From Hyphomicrobiales bacterium (GTDB lineage Bacteria; Pseudomonadota; Alphaproteobacteria; Rhizobiales; Rhizobiaceae): a stretch of DNA of 64,000 bases. This document shows positions 8,760 to 16,507 of this stretch, piece after piece (position 1 is the first letter of the stretch; every line of letters begins with the position of its first letter). The translations under genes were made by a program, and so were the position numbers. The notes under the pieces are model-generated. The model did not search any database. It was not told the DNA's origin and was given only the letters and a program-made list of their open reading frames with translations. The stretch is taken from the NCBI GenBank assembly GCA_900473045.1, contig UCKS01000034.1, forward strand, positions 62,001 through 126,000, in the 5' to 3' direction.

Positions 8760-9614
8760 ATGATTACCAAGACCAACCGGATTTCCTTCCAGGGCGACTA
8801 CGGCGCCAATTCCGACATGGCCTGCCGCGACATGTTCCCCGACATGGAACCGCTGCCCTGCCAGACCTTCGAGGACGCCTTCCTGGCCGTTGAAAACGGC
8901 GAAGCCGATCTGGCGATGATCCCGATCGAGAACACCATTGCCGGCCGCGTTGCCGATATTCATCATCTCCTGCCCGAATCACGGCTGCATATCATCGGCG
9001 AGTATTTCATGCCGATCCGCTTTCAGCTGATGGTGCTTCCGGGCGTTTCGCGCGATGAAATCCGCACCGTGCACAGCCATATCCATGCGCTCGGCCAATG
9101 CCGCAAGATCGTGCGCGCCAATGGCTGGAAGCCGGTGGTCGCGGGTGATACGGCGGGCGCCGCCAAGCTGGTGGCGGAAATGGGCGACCGCTCGATGGCA
9201 GCCCTTGCCCCAAGGCTTGCCGCCGATCTCTACAAGCTTGAAATCATCGCCGAGAATGTCGAGGACACGGAAAACAACGTGACGCGCTTCGTGATTCTTT
9301 CGCGGGACCCGAAGAACATCAAGCGGCAGGCGGAGAGCGACGTCATCGTCACCACATTCGTCTTCAATGTCCGCAACATCCCGGCCGCCCTCTACAAGGC
9401 GCTCGGCGGCTTTGCCACCAACAGCATCAACATGACCAAGCTGGAAAGCTATCAGCTCGGCGGCAAATTCATTGCCACGCAGTTTTATGCCGATATCGAG
9501 GGGCATCCGGACGATGCGCATGTGCGCCAGGCGCTGGACGAGTTGCGGTATTTTTCCGAAAAGGTTCGCATCCTGGGCTCCTATATGGCCCATCCGATGC
9601 GGCTCGTTTTGTAG
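8760..9614 (+). CDS. pheA: prephenate dehydratase
   Basis: A 284-residue monofunctional prephenate dehydratase that converts prephenate to phenylpyruvate in phenylalanine synthesis. The catalytic domain shows ISFQGDYGANSDMA, CQTFEDAFLAVENGEADLAMIPIENT, and the TRFVIL motif just before the regulatory part. The C-terminal ACT domain runs from about residue 195. In it the usual Phe-binding ESRP is ESYQ (MTKLESYQLGGKF), a variant that may alter feedback control. No chorismate mutase domain is fused. It overlaps no neighbour and ends before a strong hairpin. Confidence 0.94.
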   Translation: MITKTNRISFQGDYGANSDMACRDMFPDMEPLPCQTFEDAFLAVENGEADLAMIPIENTIAGRVADIHHLLPESRLHIIGEYFMPIRFQLMVLPGVSRDEIRTVHSHIHALGQCRKIVRANGWKPVVAGDTAGAAKLVAEMGDRSMAALAPRLAADLYKLEIIAENVEDTENNVTRFVILSRDPKNIKRQAESDVIVTTFVFNVRNIPAALYKALGGFATNSINMTKLESYQLGGKFIATQFYADIEGHPDDAHVRQALDELRYFSEKVRILGSYMAHPMRLVL

Positions 9615-9678
9615 ATACTGCCGCAACACCCGCGAGATCCAGCGCAATTTCTAAACCAGCAGCCAGCTGACACTGGCT

Positions 9679-9712
9679 CGGCGTCCGCTCTGGCGGGCGC
9701 CGATTTCATTTA
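9679..9712. terminator. hairpin terminator between convergent pheA and nudC
   Basis: A 10-bp stem, CGGCGTCCGC / GCGGGCGCCG, with a TCTG loop, followed by ATTTCATTTATTT. It lies between two convergent genes and most likely serves pheA. Confidence 0.7.
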
Positions 9713-10684
9713 TTTCGGCCAGTCCAGCCAATCGCGCATCAGCTGATGGGCGATGGCGCCCTTCGGCGGCGGACCGAGCTCACCGGCCGCCAGCGTTACG
9801 CCGGTATTGCGCGCCAGCATCGTTGCCGTTTCCTCGCGCGTGAACCAGCGGCAATCTTCCAGCTCCTGATCGTCGCGATGAATCTCGCGCGACCTCGCCT
9901 CGGCATAACAGCCGATCATCAGCGTGTGCGGCATCGGCCAGGGCTGCGAGGCATGATAGCGGACGCGGCCGACGCGGATACCGGATTCCTCAAGCGTTTC
10001 GCGCCGGACGGCATTTTCCATCGTTTCGCCCGGCTCCACGAAGCCGGCGAGACAGGAATACATGCCTTCGGGGAAATGCGGGCTACGGCCGAGCAGGCAG
10101 AGATCACGCTCCAGATCGATCGTCAGCATGATGACAACGGGATCAGTGCGTGGAAAGACCATATGGCCGCAAGCGGTACAGACCCGCCGGTAGCCGCCGG
10201 CCTTGCCTTCCATGACTGAACCACATTTGCCGCAGAAACGGTTGGTGGCATTCCAGCTCATGAGGCTGGACGCCTGCGCAAACTGGCCAAGCAGCTCGTC
10301 CGTCAGCATCTGCTGGCGATACAGTGTCCTGCCATCCGCCAGCTTGAAGGGTTCCGGCAGTGTCTCCTCGGTCAAGCCGATGGGGACCGCCAGTCGCGGC
10401 TCGCCATTGGGGAGAAAGCCGAGCAGGATGGCGTCGTCGAGAACCGGCTCCAGGCCCGCCAGCTCATAGGGCGCAAACAACGGATCGATGATCTTCTCGT
10501 CATGCTTGACCACAAGCTTGCCGCCGGAAAAGGCAAAGACATGGGCGCCCTGCGTGCGGAAGGCGGCCTCAAGACAATCGTCGGGACGATGTTCCGACTG
10601 TCTGTCCAGATGATTTTCGGAAAAGGCGACGAGCGTGCTCGGCTCAGGATGCGGGCTGTGCAGGTCGAAGATCGATTTCGTCAT
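9710..10684 (-). CDS. nudC: NAD(+) diphosphatase / RNA deNADding Nudix hydrolase
   Basis: A 324-residue NudC that hydrolyses NAD(H) and can remove NAD caps from RNA. A zinc ribbon is visible at Cys151, Cys154, Cys169 and Cys172 (CGKCG...CTACG). The complete Nudix box spans residues 214-236 (GFVEPGE...RETLEESGI). The subfamily signature SQPWP-P is at residues 246-252 as SQPWPMP. The N-terminal substrate domain is about 140 residues long. The HIT gene lies immediately upstream, its stop 2 bases before the nudC start, and is very likely cotranscribed. Confidence 0.96.
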   Translation of the reverse strand: MTKSIFDLHSPHPEPSTLVAFSENHLDRQSEHRPDDCLEAAFRTQGAHVFAFSGGKLVVKHDEKIIDPLFAPYELAGLEPVLDDAILLGFLPNGEPRLAVPIGLTEETLPEPFKLADGRTLYRQQMLTDELLGQFAQASSLMSWNATNRFCGKCGSVMEGKAGGYRRVCTACGHMVFPRTDPVVIMLTIDLERDLCLLGRSPHFPEGMYSCLAGFVEPGETMENAVRRETLEESGIRVGRVRYHASQPWPMPHTLMIGCYAEARSREIHRDDQELEDCRWFTREETATMLARNTGVTLAAGELGPPPKGAIAHQLMRDWLDWPK

Positions 10685-10686
10685 GG

Positions 10687-11091
10687 TCAGAGATTTTCCA
10701 CTATCCGTGCTGCGAATGCCTTGCGCGCCTCGTCGTCCCAGGGCTCGGCGGAACCGAAACCCCAGACCGGCCCCGGCCAGTTGGCGTCACCCTCGCTGCG
10801 GGCGATAACATGAACATGAAGCTGGCGAACGATATTGCCAAGAGCGCCGACATTGATCTTCGTAGCCTGTGTCACTTTTTTCAATGCGGCAGCGACCATG
10901 TTGGTTTCGAATGTCAGCATCGCCTGGTCGAGCGGCGTCAGTTCAAACACTTCCGATATGCCGTTGCGCTGCGGGATCAGCACAAGCCAGGGCCAGCGGC
11001 GGTCTTTGTTGATCCGCAGCTGGCAAAGGCCGAGCGTGGTGATCAGCAATCCATCGCGTTGAAGGCGTTCATCAATATCGAAGGCAGGCAC
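10687..11091 (-). CDS. HIT family protein
   Basis: A 134-residue histidine-triad superfamily protein, probably a nucleotide hydrolase or transferase. The core is LPF-like VPAFDIDERLQRDG, RWPWLVLIPQRNG and QLHVHVIAR. The triad has two of the three consensus His; the third is replaced by Ile/Ala-side residues, as in an alphaproteobacterial subgroup ending WPGPVWG. I chose the GTG at 11091 because a GGGAG sits six bases upstream and it gives normal family length; an ATG-initiated version would need about 79 extra residues overlapping the SRP RNA. The nudC gene follows directly. Confidence 0.85.
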   Translation of the reverse strand: MPAFDIDERLQRDGLLITTLGLCQLRINKDRRWPWLVLIPQRNGISEVFELTPLDQAMLTFETNMVAAALKKVTQATKINVGALGNIVRQLHVHVIARSEGDANWPGPVWGFGSAEPWDDEARKAFAARIVENL

Positions 11092-11159
11092 GCGGATCTC
11101 CCGGGAACAGTGATTTTCCTTTTGTTTCAACAACGATAGCAGTTTTTTGAAGGCGTGGC

Positions 11160-11188
11160 TTGCATTTGGTTTGGATATTGCCGATATG
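11160..11188 (+). promoter_or_regulatory. promoter of the SRP RNA
   Basis: TTGCAT at 11160-11165, a 17-base spacer and GATATG at 11183-11188 give a housekeeping-type promoter. Its expected start, near 11195, coincides with the first base of the SRP RNA stem. Confidence 0.55.
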
Positions 11189-11193
11189 AGAGC

Positions 11194-11295
11194 CGGGAGG
11201 TTGGTGGTGGACGAGCCACTCGCCAACCGGGTCAGGTCCGGAAGGAAGCAGCCCCAACGAGCCAGGCACGGGTCATCGTGCCAGCCTCCCACCCT
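11194..11295 (+). ncRNA. ffs: signal recognition particle RNA, small bacterial type (4.5S)
   Basis: The universally conserved SRP domain IV sequence is present: GGTCAGGTCCGGAAGGAAGCAGCC at 11230-11253, carrying the GGAA tetraloop region and the asymmetric A/C loops. The terminal stem pairs GGGAGG (11195-11200) with CCTCCC (11285-11290), and a T-rich stretch follows. It scaffolds Ffh for membrane-protein targeting. Its position directly upstream of dnaX is typical of alphaproteobacteria. Confidence 0.95.
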
Positions 11296-11359
11296 TTTCC
11301 TTCTGTCCGTATCGGACACGATTTGCAACCAAGCGGCCCCGTTTGGGGAAAAAAGGGCG

Positions 11360-13240
11360 ATGAGCGAAGATAGTCTGATCCCGACATCCGAAAAACCCGC
11401 CGCCTACCGCGTGCTTGCACGCAAATACCGGCCGAAGGATTTCTCCGACCTGATGGTCGGCCAGGAACCGATGGTGCGGACGCTCACCAATGCGTTCGAA
11501 ACCGGCCGTATCGCGCAGGCCTATATGCTGACCGGCGTTCGCGGGGTCGGCAAGACCACCACCGCCCGCATCCTTGCCCGCGCGCTGAACTACAAGACAG
11601 CCGAGATCGACAAGCCGACGATCGACCTTCGCATCCCCGGCGAGCATTGCCAGGCAATCATGGAGGGCCGCCATGTCGATGTCATCGAGATGGACGCCGC
11701 CTCCCATACCGGTATCGACGATATCCGCGAGATCATCGAGCAGGTGCGCTACCGTCCGGTTTCCGCCCGCTACAAAGTTTATATCATCGACGAAGTGCAC
11801 ATGCTCTCGACCCAGGCCTTCAACGGCCTGTTGAAGACGCTCGAGGAGCCGCCGGAGCATGTGAAATTCATCTTCGCCACGACCGAAATCCGGAAAGTTC
11901 CGATCACGGTTCTGTCGCGCTGCCAGCGCTTCGACCTGCGCCGCATCGGTGCTTCCGATCTCGTCGGGCTGTTCACCACCATTCTCGGTAAGGAAGGCAT
12001 TTCTGCCGATCCGGATGCGATGGCGATGATTGCCCGCGCCGCCGAAGGCTCGGCGCGCGACGGCCTGTCGCTGCTTGACCAGGCGATCGCCCATGGCGGC
12101 GGCGTGGTCGAAGTCGAAGCCGTGCGCTCGATGCTTGGCCTTGCCGACCGTGCCCGCATCGTCGATCTGTTCCAGCATATCGTCAAAGGTGATGTGGCCG
12201 CCGCTCTCGATGAATTTTCCGCACAATACGAGGCTGGTGCCAGCCCATCGGTTGTGCTGACCGATCTTGCCGATTTCACCCATCTCGTCACCCGGCTGAA
12301 ATACGTGCCGGATGCCTCCAACGACCAGTCCCTGAGCGAAATCGAGCGCACCCGTGGCGCCGAATTCTCCTCCAGCATTGCCGTGACGACGCTGTCGCGC
12401 ATCTGGCAGATGCTGTTGAAGGGCATTCCGGAGACCGAAAGCTCCTCGCGCCCGGCCGGTGCTGCCGAAATGGTGCTGATCCGGCTTGCTCACGCCGCCC
12501 ATCTTCCCTCGCCGGAAGATGCCGCCCGGCGTCTGCTCGAACTCTCCAGCGGTGACGCTCCGCGCCAGCCGTCCGCCCCGAATGGCGGTAATGGCGGTGG
12601 CGCGCAGGCATCCGTTGGCAACTCTATTCAGGCGCGCGGCAATGACATGCCGCCGGCACAACGGGCAACCGGAAATGGCGCGACCATGCTGCGTGCCGTG
12701 CCCGACGTGGCGCCGTCCCAGGCCATGCCTGTCGGACAGATCGAGGAACGTCCGGTCGAAGCACCGGTGGCGAAGGCTGAACCAAAAGTTCCGGTGCGCT
12801 CGGTCAGCGACATTGCCGACCTTTGCGGCACAAACCGCGATATCAAACTGAAGACTTTGGTACGCGGCTTCGTGCGGCTGGTTAATCTCGAGCCCGGACG
12901 GCTGGAAATCAACCTGCCGGAAGACGCCCCGAAGACGCTGGTTGCCGAGTTGCAGAAGAAGCTCGAAGACTGGACCGGCATCCGCTGGATGGTCATCCTC
13001 AGCCGCGAACCCGGAGCACCAACGCTGCTTGAGGCCGAAACGCGGGAGCAGGAAAAGCGTGTCAGCGATGCACGCCAGGATCCGGACGTTGCCGCCATTC
13101 TCGCCAAGTTCCCCGGCGCCAAGATTACCGACGTACGGATCAAGGGACCGGAGCTGGAAGAGGAAAACGAGCCGGTGGCAGTCGCCGCCGCCGAATCCGA
13201 AGAGGGCGACATCCTTCCCGGCGACGATATCGAGCACTAG
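11360..13240 (+). CDS. dnaX: DNA polymerase III subunits gamma/tau
   Basis: A 626-residue clamp-loader ATPase. Walker A GVRGVGKTT is at residues 59-67. Further motifs are DAASHTGIDDIREI, the DEVHMLS Walker B box, KTLEEPPEHVKF and the SRC sensor/arginine-finger region (VLSRCQRFDLRRI). Of the four zinc-binding Cys of E. coli DnaX, only one is obvious here (GEHC), so the zinc module looks degenerate. Domain III and a Pro/Ala/Gly-rich linker (about residues 395-480) lead to the tau C-terminal domain that contacts the replicase. The ATG at 11360 follows AAAAGGGCG. The ybaB gene follows after 33 bases. Confidence 0.96.
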   Translation: MSEDSLIPTSEKPAAYRVLARKYRPKDFSDLMVGQEPMVRTLTNAFETGRIAQAYMLTGVRGVGKTTTARILARALNYKTAEIDKPTIDLRIPGEHCQAIMEGRHVDVIEMDAASHTGIDDIREIIEQVRYRPVSARYKVYIIDEVHMLSTQAFNGLLKTLEEPPEHVKFIFATTEIRKVPITVLSRCQRFDLRRIGASDLVGLFTTILGKEGISADPDAMAMIARAAEGSARDGLSLLDQAIAHGGGVVEVEAVRSMLGLADRARIVDLFQHIVKGDVAAALDEFSAQYEAGASPSVVLTDLADFTHLVTRLKYVPDASNDQSLSEIERTRGAEFSSSIAVTTLSRIWQMLLKGIPETESSSRPAGAAEMVLIRLAHAAHLPSPEDAARRLLELSSGDAPRQPSAPNGGNGGGAQASVGNSIQARGNDMPPAQRATGNGATMLRAVPDVAPSQAMPVGQIEERPVEAPVAKAEPKVPVRSVSDIADLCGTNRDIKLKTLVRGFVRLVNLEPGRLEINLPEDAPKTLVAELQKKLEDWTGIRWMVILSREPGAPTLLEAETREQEKRVSDARQDPDVAAILAKFPGAKITDVRIKGPELEEENEPVAVAAAESEEGDILPGDDIEH

Positions 13241-13273
13241 TTTAAGATTTATCGAGACATTGAAGAAGAGGAC

Positions 13274-13603
13274 ATGACGATGCGCGACATCATGGGCATG
13301 ATGGGCAAGGTCAAGGAAATGCAGGCCAAGATGGAGAAGATGCAGGAAGAGATTTCTGCGCTCGAAGTCGATGGCTCGTCGGGCGGCGGTCTCGTCACCG
13401 TGCGCATGGACGGCAAGGGCAACCTCAAGGGCTTGAAGATCGACCCGTCGCTGTTCAAGGAAGACGATGTCGAAATCCTCGAGGACCTGATCGTTGCTGC
13501 CCACAAGGACGGCAAGGACAAGGCGGAAGCCATCACCGCCGAAAAGACCCGCGAACTGACCGCCGGCCTGCCAATCCCGCCCGGCATGAAATTGCCTTTC
13601 TAG
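13274..13603 (+). CDS. ybaB: YbaB/EbfC family nucleoid-associated protein
   Basis: A 109-residue DNA-binding protein of the YbaB/EbfC family, usually a dimer that binds DNA around the nucleoid. The long N-terminal helix ([20 protein letters not shown]), the strand-rich centre ending [11 protein letters not shown] and the C-terminal helix ending in PGMKLPF are all typical. Two starts, 13274 and 13280, are possible (MTMRDIM). It sits 33 bases after dnaX. The usual third gene, recR, is displaced by about 2 kb here. Confidence 0.95.
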   Translation: MTMRDIMGMMGKVKEMQAKMEKMQEEISALEVDGSSGGGLVTVRMDGKGNLKGLKIDPSLFKEDDVEILEDLIVAAHKDGKDKAEAITAEKTRELTAGLPIPPGMKLPF

Positions 13604-13912
13604 GAAAAGCAGACGCTGGCGGGCCTTGAAGGTGCCCGCCGGTTCCCCCTGATGACAAACTCTGAAATAATTGTCCGGCGAGAGCGATACCCCACTCTCC
13701 GTCATCCTCGCCCTCGTGGCAGGGATCCAGCGACCCGACCTCTGTCGTGTCGAAAGTCTCTTTCAGCTCAATGACTTGAGCTGGCTAGATTGCTGTGACG
13801 AGCACAGGAATGACCGGGAAATTGGCAATCGCATAGTCTCCCTACTATTCAGCAAAATGCCAAGACATGCGTTTGTCCGCAGTCTGGCTGGCGGATCGGG
13901 GACGAGCCCGGA
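13604..13912. other. gene-free stretch holding a palindromic repeat copy
   Basis: A GGCGGGC/GCCCGCC hairpin just after ybaB (13619-13645) may end its transcript, although it has no T-run. The remainder is dominated by repeat copy A (13701-13814). No credible coding sequence was seen. Confidence 0.6.
13701..13814 (+). repeat. rhizobial intergenic palindromic element, copy A (RIME-like)
   Basis: A 114-base element bounded by GTCATCCTCGCCC... and ...GAGCACAGGAATGAC. It is closely related, in inverted orientation, to the copy at 16395-16507: the terminal 30 or so bases on each side match with only two to three differences, and the centre is more diverged. This structure resembles the RIME family of rhizobial intergenic mosaic elements. 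The family name is from memory and was not checked. Confidence 0.8.
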
Positions 13913-14770
13913 TCAATTATCCGGAAGATAGGCGGCGCCGACGATGCGGACCTTGCGCGCCTGTGGCTGGACGAAACTCGTGGTGCCGCGCAGACCAACA
14001 TCCCCCAGAAGCGCCACGTTCAGCGTCTCGACCGGTTGGACGTTTTCCATATTCGAAATCGGCGTATCTGCGGCCGCCGGTGTTTTCGCAAGCACGGTCT
14101 TGTAGAAGCGGTTCATGTCGCAGGTCTTGAGCGGCGATGCCGTCCGGTAGGTGCCGGCGTTCGGCAATTCGGCATAACGCGCGCCTGTCGTTACCGAAAT
14201 CATCTCGTCGGTATTCCGGTCAGCGCCGGTAATCCGGTACACATCCATAGCCGGATCGTCGCAGATGAATTTGCACTGCGCCGCGATCGCGTCCATGTCG
14301 TTGGTGGTGTCGTAACCGGAATTCGGCGTCGGAAACGAATAGCCGTCCGAGAGCCGGACGCATCGTGTTTCGATCTTGGCGCGGATCCGCGGCAGGGCGT
14401 AACCTGCCATTGCGCTGCGGGCCGCAGCCGGGACCGGCCGGCGGGCTGAAGTGCGCTTGGTGACGGCTTGCCTCGCACAGATCTGTTGTGAAGCCCCGGA
14501 CAGACTTGCGATCTGGGCATTGGCCTGCGCAATGCGACTGGCGATTTCGCGGCAGGCAAACGTTCCGCCGGCGGCGCAGCTATATTTCACCTGGAAAGCC
14601 CGGTTGGCGGCGATCTGCCGCTGCAGGCGGGAGATTTCAGGGCTGGATGACGCGCGTGCCGGAGAGCAATCCCCCGCCTGCACGCTCTGGATCGCCAGCG
14701 TGAAAAAAGCGGCGACAACCATCGTGCCTATTCGCCCGATACGGCCTGCAATTCCCGTGAACCCATTCAT
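13913..14770 (-). CDS. DUF2865 domain-containing secreted protein
   Basis: A 285-residue protein with an N-terminal signal peptide (hydrophobic MVVAAFFTLAIQSVQA, cleavage near VQAG). A coiled region with paired Cys (SCAAGGTFACREIASRIAQANAQI) follows. The DUF2865 signature comes next: VRLSDGYSFPTPNSGY, then CKFICDDPAMDVYRI and a late DMNRFYK. It is probably periplasmic. The family has no known function and is mainly found in Rhizobiales. It is inserted, on the opposite strand, between ybaB and recR. Confidence 0.8.
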   Translation of the reverse strand: MNGFTGIAGRIGRIGTMVVAAFFTLAIQSVQAGDCSPARASSSPEISRLQRQIAANRAFQVKYSCAAGGTFACREIASRIAQANAQIASLSGASQQICARQAVTKRTSARRPVPAAARSAMAGYALPRIRAKIETRCVRLSDGYSFPTPNSGYDTTNDMDAIAAQCKFICDDPAMDVYRITGADRNTDEMISVTTGARYAELPNAGTYRTASPLKTCDMNRFYKTVLAKTPAAADTPISNMENVQPVETLNVALLGDVGLRGTTSFVQPQARKVRIVGAAYLPDN

Positions 14771-15011
14771 ATGGACAGCCCCTGCGGCGCACCGTCAACA
14801 GACACAGCTATCCCGACGCTCTGGTCATCACCAAGTCGCTCCGGTCTTGCGGCATTTGCACAGGCATCGATCAATCGCATCAGGCCAGAATGCCCTGTGC
14901 GACAGGGTTTCTCATAGGTTGAGACCGGGTTGAAAGGAAAGCGGAACTTCATCAGATGGTTAAGGACGGAGCGCCTTCCTGCCGGCGAAGATCGCACGGA
15001 AAGGGAGCGGA

Positions 15012-15626
15012 TCATGCGCTGGTGAGCAGGGCTCTGAGCTTGTGATGGATCGGTGCGGCAATGTAGCGGGCGCCGTCGTCATCGGAGAGGTTCTTGCCGT
15101 AGGTTTGCAGCATTTCCGGCATCAGCACGGGAGAGCCGGAATAGGCGTGATAGGTGATGGCATCACCGGCCTGGACGACGCCATCCTTCAGCACGCGGCA
15201 ATAGAAGCCCGGCCGCCCGGCCTTGACGAAACGCTTGGCAAAGCCGGGATCGTCCATGCGAACGGCCAGTGTGGCGCAAGGGATGCGGGCCGATGTGACC
15301 TCAAGTTCGACCGTCTCCGTCTCAAACCGGTCGCCGACGGAGATTTTGCGGCTGTCGGCGCCTTCGATCACCAGATTTTCGCCGAAAGTTCCCGGTTCGA
15401 GGTCGCGTCCCAGCTCTTTCGACCACCAGTCAAGATCGGCTGAACCGAGTGCATAGACAGCCTGATCGACGCCGCCATGGTGTTTGCGGTTGCAGATCCT
15501 GTCGCCGATCAGCCCTTCGCGGTCGATCATCACGCCAGCCTCTATCGGATGCTTGAAGATGCCGGTTTTGTAGGATTTTCCGGGCAGCATTTCGGCATTG
15601 CCGGTGCAGACGGCGCGGATTTTCAT
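15012..15626 (-). CDS. MOSC domain-containing protein (YiiM-like)
   Basis: A 204-residue MOSC-domain protein. MOSC domains bind sulfur or molybdenum cofactor and the YiiM type reduces N-hydroxylated compounds. Visible features are GLIGDRICNRKHHGGVDQAVYAL, WSKELGRDLEPGTFGENLVIEG, GDRFETETVELEVTSARIPCATLA with the conserved Cys, and GRPGFYCRVLKDGVVQAGDAI. I chose the ATG at 15626 (MKIRAVCTGNAE); the frame is open upstream but that part overlaps the recR 5' end. It is divergent from recR, with 58 bases between the starts. Confidence 0.88.
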   Translation of the reverse strand: MKIRAVCTGNAEMLPGKSYKTGIFKHPIEAGVMIDREGLIGDRICNRKHHGGVDQAVYALGSADLDWWSKELGRDLEPGTFGENLVIEGADSRKISVGDRFETETVELEVTSARIPCATLAVRMDDPGFAKRFVKAGRPGFYCRVLKDGVVQAGDAITYHAYSGSPVLMPEMLQTYGKNLSDDDGARYIAAPIHHKLRALLTSA

Positions 15627-15684
15627 GGGCGGCACTTTCTTTTCAGCGATTCCGTTCTGCGGAGATATGGAGTAGAAACCCCGC

Positions 15685-16290
15685 ATGGCAAAGCGAGTCA
15701 CCGGTCCTGAAATTGAAAAACTCATCCAGCTGCTGGCAAAGGTGCCCGGGCTCGGGCCGCGTTCGGCCCGGCGCGCCGCCCTTCACCTCGTCAAGAAAAA
15801 GGACCAGTTGCTTGGCCCGCTGGCCGACGCCATGGGCGAAGCGCACCGCAAGGTCCGCATCTGCTCGTGCTGCGGCAACGTCGATACCATCGATCCCTGC
15901 AGCGTCTGTTCCGACGACCGCCGCGACAATTCGGTGATCATTGTCGTCGAAGATGTCTCCGATCTCTGGGCACTGGAGCGGGCAAGCGCGATGAACACCG
16001 CCTATCACGTGCTCGGCGGCACCCTGTCGCCACTGGATGGCGTCGGGCCGGACGATCTGAATATCAAGGGCCTGATCGAGCGGGTGGCGAAAGGCGGCGT
16101 GCGCGAACTGATCATCGCCGTCAACGCCACCGTCGAAGGCCAGACCACGGCCCACTACATCACCGACCAGCTCGACGGCCTCGGCGTCAAGATCACCCGG
16201 CTCGCCCATGGCGTGCCTGTGGGCGGCGAACTGGATTATCTGGACGAAGGCACGCTGACGGCGGCATTGAGGGCGAGGACGGCGATTTGA
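15685..16290 (+). CDS. recR: recombination mediator protein RecR
   Basis: A 201-residue RecR acting with RecF/RecO to load RecA at gaps. The N-terminal helix-hairpin-helix includes [17 protein letters not shown]. The C4 zinc finger is [16 protein letters not shown]. The Toprim domain begins at [16 protein letters not shown], followed by [16 protein letters not shown] and the C-terminal Walker B-like THRIARGVPVG equivalent ([21 protein letters not shown]). The length is normal. It is usually third in a dnaX-ybaB-recR operon but is here separated by DUF2865 and MOSC genes and two repeat copies. Confidence 0.96.
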   Translation: MAKRVTGPEIEKLIQLLAKVPGLGPRSARRAALHLVKKKDQLLGPLADAMGEAHRKVRICSCCGNVDTIDPCSVCSDDRRDNSVIIVVEDVSDLWALERASAMNTAYHVLGGTLSPLDGVGPDDLNIKGLIERVAKGGVRELIIAVNATVEGQTTAHYITDQLDGLGVKITRLAHGVPVGGELDYLDEGTLTAALRARTAI

Positions 16291-16394
16291 GGAAGAACGC
16301 GTTAGTGAAAGAAAGTCTCGGCTCGTCCACTGATACCGTTGCACATGCTACGGCAAACTCCGCATTCAAATGGGGAGCCGCAATACTCTCTCCC

Positions 16395-16507
16395 GTCATT
16401 CCTGTGCCCGTCACAGGAATCCAGCCACGCGACGTCCGTCGCGTGAGAGCCTCTTTCGCGCCATGGACATGGCGCTGCTGGATCCCCGCCACAAGGGCGA
16501 GGATGAC
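16395..16507 (-). repeat. rhizobial intergenic palindromic element, copy B (inverted relative to copy A)
   Basis: A 113-base element whose ends are GTCATTCCTGTGCCCGTCAC... and ...GGGCGAGGATGAC. Its reverse complement aligns with copy A at 13701-13814 over both ends. It lies between recR and the lytic transglycosylase, and its last bases include the ATG that begins that reading frame. Confidence 0.8.

Noticed and set aside
11273-13705. 810-codon frame antisense to dnaX
   Set aside because: It is a shadow frame of a high-GC gene; the plus strand carries unmistakable DnaX motifs.
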